From Flavobacteriales bacterium (GTDB taxonomy: Bacteria; Bacteroidota; Bacteroidia; Flavobacteriales; Flavobacteriaceae): DNA of 64,000 nucleotides. Where the stretch lies: positions 62,001-126,000 of the forward strand of contig JABMNH010000014.1 in the NCBI GenBank assembly GCA_013205245.1, in the 5' to 3' direction. Under the pieces are notes generated by a model that saw only the letters and a list, made by a program, of their open reading frames with translations, made no database searches and had not been told where the DNA came from. Positions 36,085-45,962 of this stretch are shown piece after piece. The translations under genes were made by a program, and so were the position numbers. The first letter of the stretch is position 1. Each line of letters opens with the position of its first letter.

Positions 36085-37641
36085 TTATTTTTTTAAAATC
36101 TTACCGTTGAAAATATTAGTAAACTTTCCATCTTCTACCGATAATTTTCCATTTATAATACTATACTCTAAACCTTCTGCTAATTGAAAAGCATCAGTGT
36201 AATTTGCCTTATCCTTAAATGTTTTTGGATTAAAAACAATAATATCAGCAAAATAACCTTCCTTCAATTTTCCACGTTTTGAAATTTTAAGAATATCTGC
36301 TGTTTTTGAAGTACTTCCATTAATAAAAGTTGCTACATTCATTACCTTTTCTTGCTGTACATATTTATAATATTTTCTAGGAAAAGTACCATATTTCCTA
36401 GGGTGTCCGGTATTTCCATCTGAACCCGTTACAGTCCATGACTGTTTCATAAAATTTAAAATATCTATTGTATTCATATTAAAGGATGCAACTCTTGCAT
36501 AATTATTCTTTAGCACCTCATAAACTGCCTGTTCAGCAGGTATTTTAAGCATTTTAGAAATTTCTAATAAGTTTTTCCCAAGAAATTTAGGTTCATCAAT
36601 TTTTACTATTAACAATTTTTCCGGACCTCCCCTGCGAATAATATTTTTTCTAGTTTCTTCTAAAATTTGAGTTTTCAATTGGGGATTATTATATCTTATA
36701 AAAAGAGAATCTTTACCTCCACTTTCTGCCCAACGTGGTACTGTTGTGGCTTTCAAACTAGTTGCTGAAGCATCATATGGATATTGATTTGCCGTTACAT
36801 CAATACCTTCCTTTTTAGCCTTTTCTATTAACTTAATTATTTCAGTGCTTTGATTCCAAACATCAACACCTAAACATTTGATATGAGATATGTGAATAGG
36901 TAATTTTGCTTCTCTTCCAATTTCAATAGCTTCTTCTATTGCTGGTATTAAACCTATTGAGTAAGAACTTTCATCTCTTAAATGAGTATCATAAATTCCA
37001 TCGTTTTTTGCAGCAGTTTGAGCTAGAGCAATAACCTCATCAGTATTAGAATAACTCCCAGGAGAGTAAAATAATCCTGTTGATAATCCAAATGCACCTG
37101 CATCCATTTCTTGCTGAACCAAAGCCTGCATTTTTAAAATGTCATCTTCAGTTGCTTTTCTATTACTTGTACCCATAACTTGTTTTCTTATAGTTCCATG
37201 ACCAACTAATGGTATTACATTTGTGCCAATACCATTGTTTTTGTACAATTGTACATACTTCTCTGTTGGGTAAAAACTTTCCCCATCGTTTCCAACAACA
37301 ACGGTTGTTATACCTTGCATTAAAAATGGTTTGTTATGTGATTTATCCGATTCTTTTAAATCTCGGTCTGCGTGAGTATGAGGATCTATAAATCCCGGAC
37401 TAACAATTAATCCGGTCGCATCAATTATTTTGGAAGTATTAATTGCAATACTATCTTCATTTCCAATAAAAATAATTTTATCATTTTTAATTGCTATTGA
37501 TACATTCATTGATTCTTCATTTTCTCCATTGTATACAATTCCATTTCTAATAACAATATCTGCTTCGATTGTTTTTTTACACGAAACACTTAAAATAATA
37601 ATTGTAAATAATAGGAAAAATCTTTGGCTTATTAATTTCAT
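36085..37641 (-). CDS. N-acyl-D-amino-acid deacylase (D-aminoacylase) lipoprotein
   Basis: 518 residues with a lipobox ending at Cys21 (ILSVSC). The amidohydrolase-superfamily beta sandwich plus barrel is clear. Zinc ligands HTH lie at 88-90 in PGFIDPHTHADRD. GAFGLSTGLFYSPGSYSNTDE is the D-aminoacylase hallmark, followed by DTHLRDE, HISHIKCLG and VTGSDGNTGHPRKYG near the C-terminal metal site. The family hydrolyses N-acyl-D-amino acids, including N-acyl-D-glutamate and aspartate. It heads a tightly packed operon with racemase and FN3 genes, all lipoproteins. Substrate is inferred from neighbours. No CATACCAAT operator is seen upstream. Confidence 0.92.
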   Translation of the reverse strand: MKLISQRFFLLFTIIILSVSCKKTIEADIVIRNGIVYNGENEESMNVSIAIKNDKIIFIGNEDSIAINTSKIIDATGLIVSPGFIDPHTHADRDLKESDKSHNKPFLMQGITTVVVGNDGESFYPTEKYVQLYKNNGIGTNVIPLVGHGTIRKQVMGTSNRKATEDDILKMQALVQQEMDAGAFGLSTGLFYSPGSYSNTDEVIALAQTAAKNDGIYDTHLRDESSYSIGLIPAIEEAIEIGREAKLPIHISHIKCLGVDVWNQSTEIIKLIEKAKKEGIDVTANQYPYDASATSLKATTVPRWAESGGKDSLFIRYNNPQLKTQILEETRKNIIRRGGPEKLLIVKIDEPKFLGKNLLEISKMLKIPAEQAVYEVLKNNYARVASFNMNTIDILNFMKQSWTVTGSDGNTGHPRKYGTFPRKYYKYVQQEKVMNVATFINGSTSKTADILKISKRGKLKEGYFADIIVFNPKTFKDKANYTDAFQLAEGLEYSIINGKLSVEDGKFTNIFNGKILKK

Positions 37642-38192
37642 AATTCTTCTTTAATTTTTAAATTCATAGTTTTCATAAAATACTGGCATATACTTTGGCT
37701 CTTTCTTTTATAACTTCCCTATCTATTTCATCTCCCTCTTCATACGTAACTGCCTCCGCTTTAAATGTATTATAGAACCAATTATAACAATTACATAATT
37801 TTCACAGTATTTTTCAATCATTAATTAAACTGCTTCAATTATTAAATCCACTCAATATTCTAATAAAATTTTTATGCTTATATATTCATTAATTCTCATT
37901 TTATAACCAGTTTTAAAAGTAATATTAGTAGTGTAACTATTAAATTGGTGCTTTATAAGTGAGAAATAAATTAAATTTAATGCGTCAAAAAATAAAGCAT
38001 AGCAGCATATTTTACTGGTTATTTTTCGTGAAAATAACCCTTGGAAAGGTTTGATAATCATAGTAATAGATTATTTGTAGTTATCCAAATATAATTAAAT
38101 ATACATTGTCAATATATTTAATTTACTAATTGTAATTATTTACTTACAAAAAGTATGTATTTCTTAATAATTAGTTTTAACAAGTTAAGACT

Positions 38193-38230
38193 AAAACAAG
38201 CTTTTTGCAGTTTTATAGATAAAAGCTAAA
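38193..38230 (+). repeat. Structured 38-base repeat, copy 1
   Basis: 34 of 38 bases match 58009-58046 near the other end of the island. Both copies can fold through AGCTTTT and AAAAGCT; the T/C difference next to the right arm keeps a G-U or G-C pair. Confidence 0.6.
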
Positions 38231-38264
38231 TTTTCTTTAATAATTGAGGTTCAGCAGAATTTTG

Positions 38265-38286
38265 GAGCTAGCTTTTTAAGCAGCTC
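38265..38286 (-). terminator. Terminator-like hairpin after the M20 peptidase gene
   Basis: On the minus strand GAGCTGCTT pairs with AAGC-T-AGCTC with one bulge, about 20 bases past the M20 stop. Confidence 0.5.
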
Positions 38287-38306
38287 TCTTAACACTTTAT
38301 ATGTAT

Positions 38307-39611
38307 TTATGATTTAGTATTGATTAATCTGTAAATTAATAAGGCTGCTCTTTTTGTTAAATCTTTAAAATGGGTTAAATCCATATTTTCTTTTGGAGTA
38401 TGAGCACCGCTACCCATAGCGCCTAATCCATCAAGTCCGTCAACATATTTTGCGACAAACGAAATATCGCCCGCACCGCGTTTCGCTGGATCATATGCTT
38501 CAACGATTCCTAAGCCCATTGCTTGACTCACTCCGTCAAGCACCTTTAAAACCTCGTAATTTCCTGGTGTTGGTGCCATAGGTGGATATTTTAAATCAAA
38601 TGTTATGCTCGCCGATGTTTTTGGTAAGTTTTTAGCAACAATCGCTTTCATTTTTTCAACGGTATTGTTAATTTGTTCCTCTGTTAAACAACGAATATCA
38701 CCATTTGCAATGGCTTTTTGAGACACAATATTATTTTTACCAAAAGCGGAACCTTTTGATTGTGTATCATCAAAATCTACCAAAGTCCCACCAACAATAG
38801 TGGCGGCATTAAAAGTGAGGTTTTGCTCTGGAAGTTCGACATAAAATGAATTGAGAATTCTCGACATTTCATATATAGCTCCAGCACCAACATCTTCTGT
38901 AAAAACACCAGCTGAATGTGCCCGCACACCGGAAGTCTCTACGCTCCAACTTCCCGAACTTCTTCTGGCAACAGTGGCATAGTTAAGCCCAATTGCGCCT
39001 TCAAATCCTAGTGCAATATCGCTTCGCTTAGCCGCTTTAATTAAATCTTTTCGAGAAATACTTACAGGATCTCCTGCTTTTTCTTCATCACCACTAAAAG
39101 CAACAATAATTTGTGTGTTTTTTAAAACCCCAGCTTCACGTAAAGCTTTTAAGGCAAATAAAATAATGACGTCACCTCCTTTCATGTCAGATACACCGGG
39201 TCCGTAAACCTTCATTGAATCTCTTTTGAAAGTTTGAAATGGACTGTTTTCCTCAAAAACAGTATCCAAATGTCCAATTAGTAGTATTTTTTTACCTTTT
39301 ACAACACCTGTATTAAGTTCACAAAACAAATGACCTGCCCTACCCATAGCTTCGGGCATTTCAAACCAAGTAGGAGTGAATCCAATAGCTTTAAATTCAT
39401 CCGCAAAAATGGAACCTACCTTTTTTACTCCAAGAATATTTAAAGAACCACTATTAATATTCACTACTTTTTCAAGTAAATCAATAGCTTGATTATTGTT
39501 TTCATCAATTAAATTAATTACCTTTTTTTCGATTTGTGTCAATTTTTGTGCATGAAGATGAACCGATAAAGTAATAAATAGGATGAAGGAAATGAATTTT
39601 ATTGCTTTCAT
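38307..39611 (-). CDS. Exported M20-family metallopeptidase (glutamate carboxypeptidase-like)
   Basis: 434 residues with a signal peptide (1-21, SVHLHAQ). Two-zinc M20 motifs are intact: LLIGHLDTVF with the first His and Asp, GPGVSDMKGGD with the bridging Asp, VAFSGDEEKAGD with the catalytic Glu pair, and GSGAHTPKENMD with the last His. It resembles the carboxypeptidase G2/glutamate carboxypeptidase branch, which releases C-terminal glutamate from N-acyl or folyl conjugates. It would act in the periplasm. It lies between the SusCD operon and the D-aminoacylase operon, with its own upstream gap of 262 bases, so control may differ. Confidence 0.9.
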   Translation of the reverse strand: MKAIKFISFILFITLSVHLHAQKLTQIEKKVINLIDENNNQAIDLLEKVVNINSGSLNILGVKKVGSIFADEFKAIGFTPTWFEMPEAMGRAGHLFCELNTGVVKGKKILLIGHLDTVFEENSPFQTFKRDSMKVYGPGVSDMKGGDVIILFALKALREAGVLKNTQIIVAFSGDEEKAGDPVSISRKDLIKAAKRSDIALGFEGAIGLNYATVARRSSGSWSVETSGVRAHSAGVFTEDVGAGAIYEMSRILNSFYVELPEQNLTFNAATIVGGTLVDFDDTQSKGSAFGKNNIVSQKAIANGDIRCLTEEQINNTVEKMKAIVAKNLPKTSASITFDLKYPPMAPTPGNYEVLKVLDGVSQAMGLGIVEAYDPAKRGAGDISFVAKYVDGLDGLGAMGSGAHTPKENMDLTHFKDLTKRAALLIYRLINTKS

Positions 39612-39818
39612 AAGAAATATTATTTTTAATCTGCTTAGGATAAAGTATTTAATCTAGCTAAAAAAAATGAATTTTGAATAAAGCCTTCATTTAATTAAAA
39701 ACTATTAAACTATGTAAGTTAGTTAGTTTGTCAATTTTTGAGCAATAAATTTAGTTGCCTGACTCCCTAATGGGCTAAACACAATATGTAAAATAGTGAG
39801 CAAGATATTGTAGTTTAA

Positions 39819-39860
39819 AAAAAGGCTGCTTAAAAACATTAAATTTTTAAACAACCTTTT
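39819..39860 (-). terminator. Intrinsic terminator after susD
   Basis: Minus-strand RNA GGUUGUUUAAAAA pairs with UUUUUAAGCAGCC over 13 positions if two G-U pairs are allowed, and a U-run follows. The mismatches on the plus strand are G-U pairs only on the minus RNA, which gives the direction. Confidence 0.8.
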
Positions 39861-39873
39861 AACTAAATAAAGT

Positions 39874-41298
39874 TTATTGGTTTATTGGTGTTGGTGTAAA
39901 TATATCTGGAATAGGACTAGGAATATTACTATTCGCATTAATCTCATCTTGCGGATATAAAAGCCTTTGCGGATTTACTGATGGTACAGGTTGCCCTCTA
40001 TCTTGAAATGGGAAAGGTACAATAACATCACTATCAGACTTTTTCAATCTTCTCGCATCATTAAATGGCATGAAGGTTGTAAACCCTGTAACATAACGCT
40101 CTTCAATAATCTCTCTCAACACTGCTCTATCTGTTGCGATATTATCCATATTCTCCATACCTCCAGTTTGAAAATCTGTTAAATCGTAGGCAGCATACAT
40201 AAATGTATCAGTACCGCTAATTAAATTGAATGCGCTACCAGAATTTAAAAATGCTCTTAACTGATTGAGTTTATCAATAGCATCTTGCGTATTACCACCT
40301 CTTAACAAACATTCCGCCCAAATCAATAAATTCTCTTCATAACTTACCAGCTTCATAGCTGTTGCAGGATCATCAATACCATCGGCCTGCTCTCCATTAC
40401 CTTTGATATACGAATATTTTCTACGGGCCATTTCATCCGTTTTAGCATTATTTCTGCTATTGCCATTAGCCGGATCGATTAAATCTCTATAAAAAGCGCC
40501 ATTACCGGTCATGTCACCAGCTCTAGAGCTAGTTACAAAATTGGATAAAATATTGCTGTTTCCATCAACCTCTCCAATAGGGTGATAAGCCAATGTGTTA
40601 GCCGCGCTACTAATTCCACTACCAACATAGTTTAATGCCTGTGCATACTGCTTGGTTTGTAAATAATACCTTGCTTTCAAGGTATTTGCTGCTTGTACCC
40701 ATTTCGTTTTGCTCCCATTGTTATAAATATCTTCAGAACCAACGGAGGTTGTTGCATTGGTTATTTTATTAATGGCACCATCTAAAAGCGTTTGTAAACT
40801 CGCATAAACATCGGCTTGAGCGTCGAATGTTGGATCCGGAGAATTTAAACTTGCCCCATCAGGTACAGCAGCAGAATAAGGAATATCTCCAAATAATGAT
40901 GTGGCTGTACCAACGGCCAAAGCTTCGTTAACATCTATTATACCATTTAGTAGATCCAGGTTAGGAGAGAGTCTTCTAATCTCCTTATTTTGAACCAGGA
41001 TGCCATTATAGACTTGGCTCCAAGTCCCATTAGAATCTCCAGGAGTATAATCATAATTATAAAGCGTTTGCTGGACTAATTGTAATCCTATTAACCCACC
41101 TGTATAATACATGCTTGTTCGAGACAAATGCCCTTGTTGAACTTGAGCATTAGCAAGTAATGTACCCTTTAATAAAAGTGTCCCGGTGGGAACTTCTACC
41201 AATTGGTTTTTATTTTCATTTACATCTAAATAATCATCACAAGAGATGGTTGCTATTAGAAAAACAAATGATAATAGTATTTTATATATAGTTTTCAT
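39874..41298 (-). CDS. SusD/RagB-family outer membrane lipoprotein
   Basis: 474 residues with a lipobox ending at Cys20 (IATISC) followed by DDYLDVNENKN, the typical SusD N-terminus. The body fits the SusD-like_2 type: helical TPR-like segments (LFGDIPYSAAVPDG, NTLKARYYLQTKQYAQALNYV, YEENLLIWAECLLRGG) and a C-terminal LYPQDEINANSN. SusD proteins cap the SusC barrel at the cell surface and bind the nutrient. The gene follows susC by 20 bases and ends at a strong terminator. There are no glycoside hydrolases nearby, so a peptide or amino acid polymer ligand is more likely than a glycan. Confidence 0.95.
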   Translation of the reverse strand: MKTIYKILLSFVFLIATISCDDYLDVNENKNQLVEVPTGTLLLKGTLLANAQVQQGHLSRTSMYYTGGLIGLQLVQQTLYNYDYTPGDSNGTWSQVYNGILVQNKEIRRLSPNLDLLNGIIDVNEALAVGTATSLFGDIPYSAAVPDGASLNSPDPTFDAQADVYASLQTLLDGAINKITNATTSVGSEDIYNNGSKTKWVQAANTLKARYYLQTKQYAQALNYVGSGISSAANTLAYHPIGEVDGNSNILSNFVTSSRAGDMTGNGAFYRDLIDPANGNSRNNAKTDEMARRKYSYIKGNGEQADGIDDPATAMKLVSYEENLLIWAECLLRGGNTQDAIDKLNQLRAFLNSGSAFNLISGTDTFMYAAYDLTDFQTGGMENMDNIATDRAVLREIIEERYVTGFTTFMPFNDARRLKKSDSDVIVPFPFQDRGQPVPSVNPQRLLYPQDEINANSNIPSPIPDIFTPTPINQ

Positions 41299-41318
41299 AT
41301 TTTCTATCTTTATTTAAA

Positions 41319-44300
41319 TTAATAGTTAAACTTAATACCGAAAGCAAATGTTCTAGAACCAGGATTTGAGAAATAATCTATTCCTTTTGCTCTACTAACA
41401 CCATATTGGCTAATATCGGGATCAATACCCACTATATCCGACCAAATAACAAGATTCCTTCCTGAAGCTGTAAACTCAATAGAACTTAATCCAGTGGCGT
41501 TTCTAAATGCTTTTGAATCTAATGTGTATTTTAAGGACAACTCTCTCCAACGTGTCCAACTGCCATCGGCCACAGCAAATTCGTTTAATTTACCGTCACC
41601 GAATCCCCACAAATTTCTATAATAACTTTCATCAAGAAGCACGTTACCACCACCAAAATTACCAATATTTCCTCGAACCGATGTTCCGGCAGAAATTACA
41701 TCGCCATTCCAATTCACTAAATCTTCGGTAAGTGTAATGGTGTTTCCAACATCGGCATGTGTTCCAAAATAAGACGTAATGAAACGTGTTCGTTCTGCAA
41801 AATCGTTGCCCTGACTGGTATCAAATAATGCCGAAAGGGTAAGGTTTTTATATGATAAATCGAATTGAATACCACCTCTCCAATCCGGATTAGGATCACC
41901 AACAACTAAATCTCCACGTGTATCGACCTCTGGGAAACCATTAGAATCTAATACCATATTTCCATTATCATCTCGTAACGCACCTTGTGTCATTAAGGTG
42001 CCTAGAGGATAGCCTTCTTTGGCTACAGAAAGAATTGAGCTACCGTCAGCAAAATTAATGACTCCACCTCCGGTTAGTTTAGTCACTAAATTTTTATTTC
42101 TACTATAATTAACAGCAACAGAACCTTTCCAATCTGCTTTTTTTAAGAAATCATATCTAAGTTCCAATTCGAAACCTTTATTTTCGATAGTTGCACCATT
42201 ACCATAAATTTCTTCGAAACCTAATGAGGTTGGTAACGAAATATCTAATAATACATCTACAGTTTCATTAGTATAATATGTAGCAGATGCTGCCAATCGA
42301 CTATTAAAAAATCTTAAATCGAGACCATATTCGAATTCTGTTTTAATTTCAGGTCTTAAATCCGGATTTCCTAAACGCTCATCCAATTGGAATCCTCCAC
42401 CAAAATCCTCAAGTGCAATCACGTCAGAAAAGGTGTTAAAAGTTCCAACTTCAAAAACGGTTTGAGCTCTATGTGCAATTGGTACATTCGCCACTTGACC
42501 ATAAGCGAATCGCAATTTTCCAAAAGAAAGTTTTCCTTTATTTTCAAGAGCATTACTAAAGGTCCATCCCGCTTCAAAACTTGGATAAAAGAATCCATTA
42601 TTATTTGCTGGTAAACTAGAATGCTTCTCGTAAGCGCCTCCCAAAGCAACAATTAATTGATTGGCATATTCGAAATTAGCCGTTCCAAAAAACCTAATGT
42701 TCCGTCGTGAAAATCGGGAGGTTTCAGCAGTAATATTTTCTTTTGCTGAAAGTTCTGAAGGATCTAATGGGCTTCTAAAATTGGAAATAAAATTATTGGC
42801 TTCAGAAAAGATCTGTTTACGACGTCTATCGTTCAAACCAAACCCTACAACAAAATTAGAACTTAAATTATCTAATAAATCGTAATTAAAGTTGGTTATA
42901 ATATCACCATTAAACTCTTCATTTATAAAGGTTTCATCCTGCAATAAACCATATCGCCTTTCTACTCCTGCGGTGTACCATGGAAAGAAATATACTCTTG
43001 TATCTGTATAAGTATCTACACCACCTCTTAATATGGTGCTAATATGATCGTTCCATTTATACGTAGCTTCTCCTGTACCAATAAACCTATTTACATTGGC
43101 CGTACTCTTTTGCTCATTAATGGTCCATAATGGGTTATTATAGATAGCATTATCGTTATCTCCTCTATATCTCCGATAAGCACGTTGTCTAAATGGTGTA
43201 ACTGCACCTGAACTGCTGTGATAATCTCCAATATAATCAGATTGATCAAAATCAGGAGGTGTTCTTAATAATCCCAAATATAATCCGGCTGTATTTGAAC
43301 CTTGTTGCGTCCTGTTCGAGGACGTAGTAATATAGTTAGCCTTAAAATTTACCGTTAACTTATCGGTTAAATTTTGACTTGACGATAACGTAAAGTTTGT
43401 TTTTTTATAAAAACTGCTTTCAATTATTCCATCTTGCTTTACATGGCCTCCGCTAAAATAAAAAGTACCCTTTTCATTACCGCTACTTACGGAAAAGCTA
43501 TTATCGTAGGTAGTTCCATTTCCAAATACCTGATCAAAATTTTGGTCGGTATAAATTTCTGTTGAGTTTTTTCCACCACTGTTAATTGGATATATAATAT
43601 TATCAGATACTAAAGATTGGAAGAATTGTCCCGAAGTATTTACATCGTCTGCTCCACCTGCTCTGTCCGAAATTCGGTCACCCCATGAAAAAGTATTTGT
43701 AGGGCTATAGCTGCCATTCTGACCTTGCCCAAAAGATTTTTGCAATGGGTGTTTATATGCAATTTGATCAATAGAAACACCAGAAGAGTAGGTTACTTTC
43801 ATTTTGCCTGCTTTTCCTTTTTTAGTTGTAATAACGATTACTCCATTTAAGGCTCTTGAACCATAAAGTGCACCGGCAGATGCACCTTTAAATATTTGCA
43901 ATGATTCGATATCGTCGGGATTAATGTCATTTAACCGTGATTGTTGAGATACACCTGCTGAAGCATCATTATCTCCTGAACCGCTCAAATTATCATTGTT
44001 TAAAGGCACCCCATCCACAACAATTAACGGTTGGCTTGCTCCACCTAAAGAACTTGCGCCCCTAATTTGGATATTAGAACCTGCGCCTGGATCTCCTGAA
44101 GTACCGCTGATAGTGACACCTGCTGCCTTACCTGCCATACCATCGATAATTTTATTCTCAACAGGTTGCACTAATTTATCCGCATCAATTTTAGAATAAG
44201 TAGATGCAATTTTATCACGGTTTTCCTTAAAACCTAATGCATTAATTACTACTTCATCTAATGCTTGAGCATCTTCAGTTAAAATGATAGTTAAATTAGA

Positions 44301-44558
44301 TTTATCACCAACAGATACATCTAAAGTAGTATAACCTAAAAAGCTAACCACAAGAATTGCATTGTTATTGGGTACATTAATGGAAAATTTCCCATCAAAA
44401 TCTGTAGTGGCTCCTAAGGTTGTTCCTTTAACTGCCACAGTTGCTCCAGGCAATGGTCCTGTTTTATCACTAACAGTACCACTTACCGTACGTTGTGCAA
44501 ACATAAAACTACTCGAAAGTAGGACTGTTAACACACACAAAAATAACTTTTTTGTCAT
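41319..44558 (-). CDS. SusC/RagA-family TonB-dependent outer membrane receptor
   Basis: 1079 residues. Signal peptide 1-21 (SSSFMFAQ), then a carboxypeptidase-regulatory-like domain (about 22-100, TVSGTVSDKTGPLPGATV). The plug domain follows with the SusC signature ASAGALYGSRALNGVIVITTKKG near 225-250, then a 22-strand barrel ending in FAFGIKFNY with terminal aromatic Tyr. TonB energy drives import of the ligand bound by SusD. It lies 17 bases after the M14 peptidase stop, so peptidase, SusC and SusD are one message. A CATACCAAT direct repeat upstream of the M14 gene is the probable control site. Confidence 0.97.
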   Translation of the reverse strand: MTKKLFLCVLTVLLSSSFMFAQRTVSGTVSDKTGPLPGATVAVKGTTLGATTDFDGKFSINVPNNNAILVVSFLGYTTLDVSVGDKSNLTIILTEDAQALDEVVINALGFKENRDKIASTYSKIDADKLVQPVENKIIDGMAGKAAGVTISGTSGDPGAGSNIQIRGASSLGGASQPLIVVDGVPLNNDNLSGSGDNDASAGVSQQSRLNDINPDDIESLQIFKGASAGALYGSRALNGVIVITTKKGKAGKMKVTYSSGVSIDQIAYKHPLQKSFGQGQNGSYSPTNTFSWGDRISDRAGGADDVNTSGQFFQSLVSDNIIYPINSGGKNSTEIYTDQNFDQVFGNGTTYDNSFSVSSGNEKGTFYFSGGHVKQDGIIESSFYKKTNFTLSSSQNLTDKLTVNFKANYITTSSNRTQQGSNTAGLYLGLLRTPPDFDQSDYIGDYHSSSGAVTPFRQRAYRRYRGDNDNAIYNNPLWTINEQKSTANVNRFIGTGEATYKWNDHISTILRGGVDTYTDTRVYFFPWYTAGVERRYGLLQDETFINEEFNGDIITNFNYDLLDNLSSNFVVGFGLNDRRRKQIFSEANNFISNFRSPLDPSELSAKENITAETSRFSRRNIRFFGTANFEYANQLIVALGGAYEKHSSLPANNNGFFYPSFEAGWTFSNALENKGKLSFGKLRFAYGQVANVPIAHRAQTVFEVGTFNTFSDVIALEDFGGGFQLDERLGNPDLRPEIKTEFEYGLDLRFFNSRLAASATYYTNETVDVLLDISLPTSLGFEEIYGNGATIENKGFELELRYDFLKKADWKGSVAVNYSRNKNLVTKLTGGGVINFADGSSILSVAKEGYPLGTLMTQGALRDDNGNMVLDSNGFPEVDTRGDLVVGDPNPDWRGGIQFDLSYKNLTLSALFDTSQGNDFAERTRFITSYFGTHADVGNTITLTEDLVNWNGDVISAGTSVRGNIGNFGGGNVLLDESYYRNLWGFGDGKLNEFAVADGSWTRWRELSLKYTLDSKAFRNATGLSSIEFTASGRNLVIWSDIVGIDPDISQYGVSRAKGIDYFSNPGSRTFAFGIKFNY

Positions 44559-44575
44559 AATTAATTTTAGTTTAG

Positions 44576-45817
44576 TTAATATTTATTTAATAGAATGTTC
44601 ATCATTTGCTCGGCAGAAATTTTGCCAATAACTTTAATCGTTTCTCTTGGTGTTACATCACCAATTTCATAGGTAATTCCTACCGAACGGTGTCCGTTTA
44701 AAAACCATCCTTTAGATGTTGGTTGATTGCTATTGGCAGACTGCTCGTTGACTTTATAGTTTGGAATGTTTTTCTCTAAAGCAGAAAACCAATCTTCAAC
44801 ATAAGTTGGCAAGGCGGTGTTCATTTTTTCTTTATTGGTATAAAACACATCATACCATGTAGAGTGAAAATCCAATCCTAAAATTAGCCTCGATTTATTT
44901 TTATTTAAAGCTTTATTAATTAAGGCTACAGTTTGCTTAATTTCCGGCTGATTATAAACGGACCAATCTCTATTCATATCTACACCACCTGCGTTATGAC
45001 GCCAGTTCCCTAAATCTACACCATCTGGATTCATAATTGGAAATGCTAAAATATGGTACTTACTTAAAAATTTATTAGAGAGTTCTGAGTCATTTAAGAT
45101 AGTTTCTAAAAAACTTTTAAATGCGAAATATCCCGTTACTTCAGGAGGGTGTTGGCGAGTAAGTAAAACAATAATATCTTTTCCTTTAGTTTCTCCTTTA
45201 TGTATATCAAGTATTGGTATGTTTCTTCCTAATCTAGTTTTACCAACACTTTTTAATGAAACGACATCTCCTTTTCCATTTATTAATTGGGTATACCAAT
45301 TTTTCACATCGTTAGAAGATTGAATTTCTTGTGCTGCAACAGTTTGAGCTTTAGAGCTCAAATTTAATTTAATGGTTACAATACTATCTTGTTTAAAAAC
45401 ATTTAATGAATCAATAATGGTCCAGTTATCATTAATTTTTAATTTGGGAATATATCGATGTTTAAAACCTTTCGGATACTGAAATGTAAAATAAAAAGAC
45501 TTTGGATTACTAGACCAAGTTTTAAAAGCATAATAAGGACTATTGTTTATGGGAGTATTTTCAGGATAAATTATAACCAAAGCGGTGCTATCATTAACTT
45601 GCTCAAACCCATTTAAACGCGCGCCATCAAAATCATTACTAGCAAAAACATTAGAATTCTCCAATTTATAAATTTGTTTGGTTTGAATTGCAATAGGTTT
45701 TGTTCTAGTATCTACAGGCACTAAAAAGTTGACCGTTTTAGCACTGGAGCAAGCAATCAGCAATAAAGTAGCTATAATAAAAGTTAAAAAAGAAATTTTT
45801 CGTAAAACTCTCTTCAT
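44576..45817 (-). CDS. Exported M14-family zinc carboxypeptidase-like protein
   Basis: 413 residues with a lipobox-like signal ending LIACSSAK (Cys23). An N-terminal beta domain (about 30-160) precedes the M14 catalytic domain. The zinc motif HxxE is in TRQHPPEVTGY; the following NPDGVDLGNWRHNAGGVDMNRDWS contains the substrate-Arg/Asn region, and LGLDFHSTW supplies the third zinc ligand. GITYEIGDVTPRE near the C-terminus holds the catalytic Glu. This subclass (with HPPE) tends to trim non-standard peptides. It opens the susCD message behind an operator-bearing gap of 145 bases. Confidence 0.88.
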   Translation of the reverse strand: MKRVLRKISFLTFIIATLLLIACSSAKTVNFLVPVDTRTKPIAIQTKQIYKLENSNVFASNDFDGARLNGFEQVNDSTALVIIYPENTPINNSPYYAFKTWSSNPKSFYFTFQYPKGFKHRYIPKLKINDNWTIIDSLNVFKQDSIVTIKLNLSSKAQTVAAQEIQSSNDVKNWYTQLINGKGDVVSLKSVGKTRLGRNIPILDIHKGETKGKDIIVLLTRQHPPEVTGYFAFKSFLETILNDSELSNKFLSKYHILAFPIMNPDGVDLGNWRHNAGGVDMNRDWSVYNQPEIKQTVALINKALNKNKSRLILGLDFHSTWYDVFYTNKEKMNTALPTYVEDWFSALEKNIPNYKVNEQSANSNQPTSKGWFLNGHRSVGITYEIGDVTPRETIKVIGKISAEQMMNILLNKY

Positions 45818-45902
45818 TATTATCGTTTAAGTAAAATTATTTTTATTCATTTTTTACAAACGCACAACTGGTTAAAATTAATTCAATTTTTTATAAATTA
45901 AG

Positions 45903-45934
45903 CATACCAATTATAAAATAAATAACATACCAAT
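45903..45934. promoter_or_regulatory. Putative MocR operator A: CATACCAAT direct repeat, 23-bp period
   Basis: CATACCAAT occurs at 45903-45911 and again at 45926-45934, start to start 23 bp, in the gap upstream of the M14-susC-susD message (about 86-115 bases before the ATG). The same arrangement occurs at 51478 and 53111. The core resembles the ATACCA repeats bound by GabR. Confidence 0.75.
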
Positions 45935-45962
45935 TTAATTTGTGAAATAGGAATTCCTCTTT

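Larger units (their letters stand above)
37642..38306. other. Long intergenic stretch with hairpins, no gene seen
   Basis: These 665 AT-rich bases separate the D-aminoacylase operon from the M20 gene. They hold a perfect 9-bp hairpin GGTTATTTT / AAAATAACC (38017-38039), the structured repeat at 38193-38230 and a terminator-like hairpin at 38265-38286. A 69-codon open stretch on the minus strand (37852-38061) has no recognisable features. Confidence 0.6.

Noticed and set aside
37852-38061. A 69-codon open frame on the minus strand
   Set aside because: No recognisable motif, AT-rich random-like composition, and no promoter element. It lies in a decayed-looking intergenic stretch.
45201-45215. 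Single ATTGGTATG inside the M14 gene as a fourth operator
   Set aside because: Only one half-site, in coding sequence, without a partner 23 bp away.
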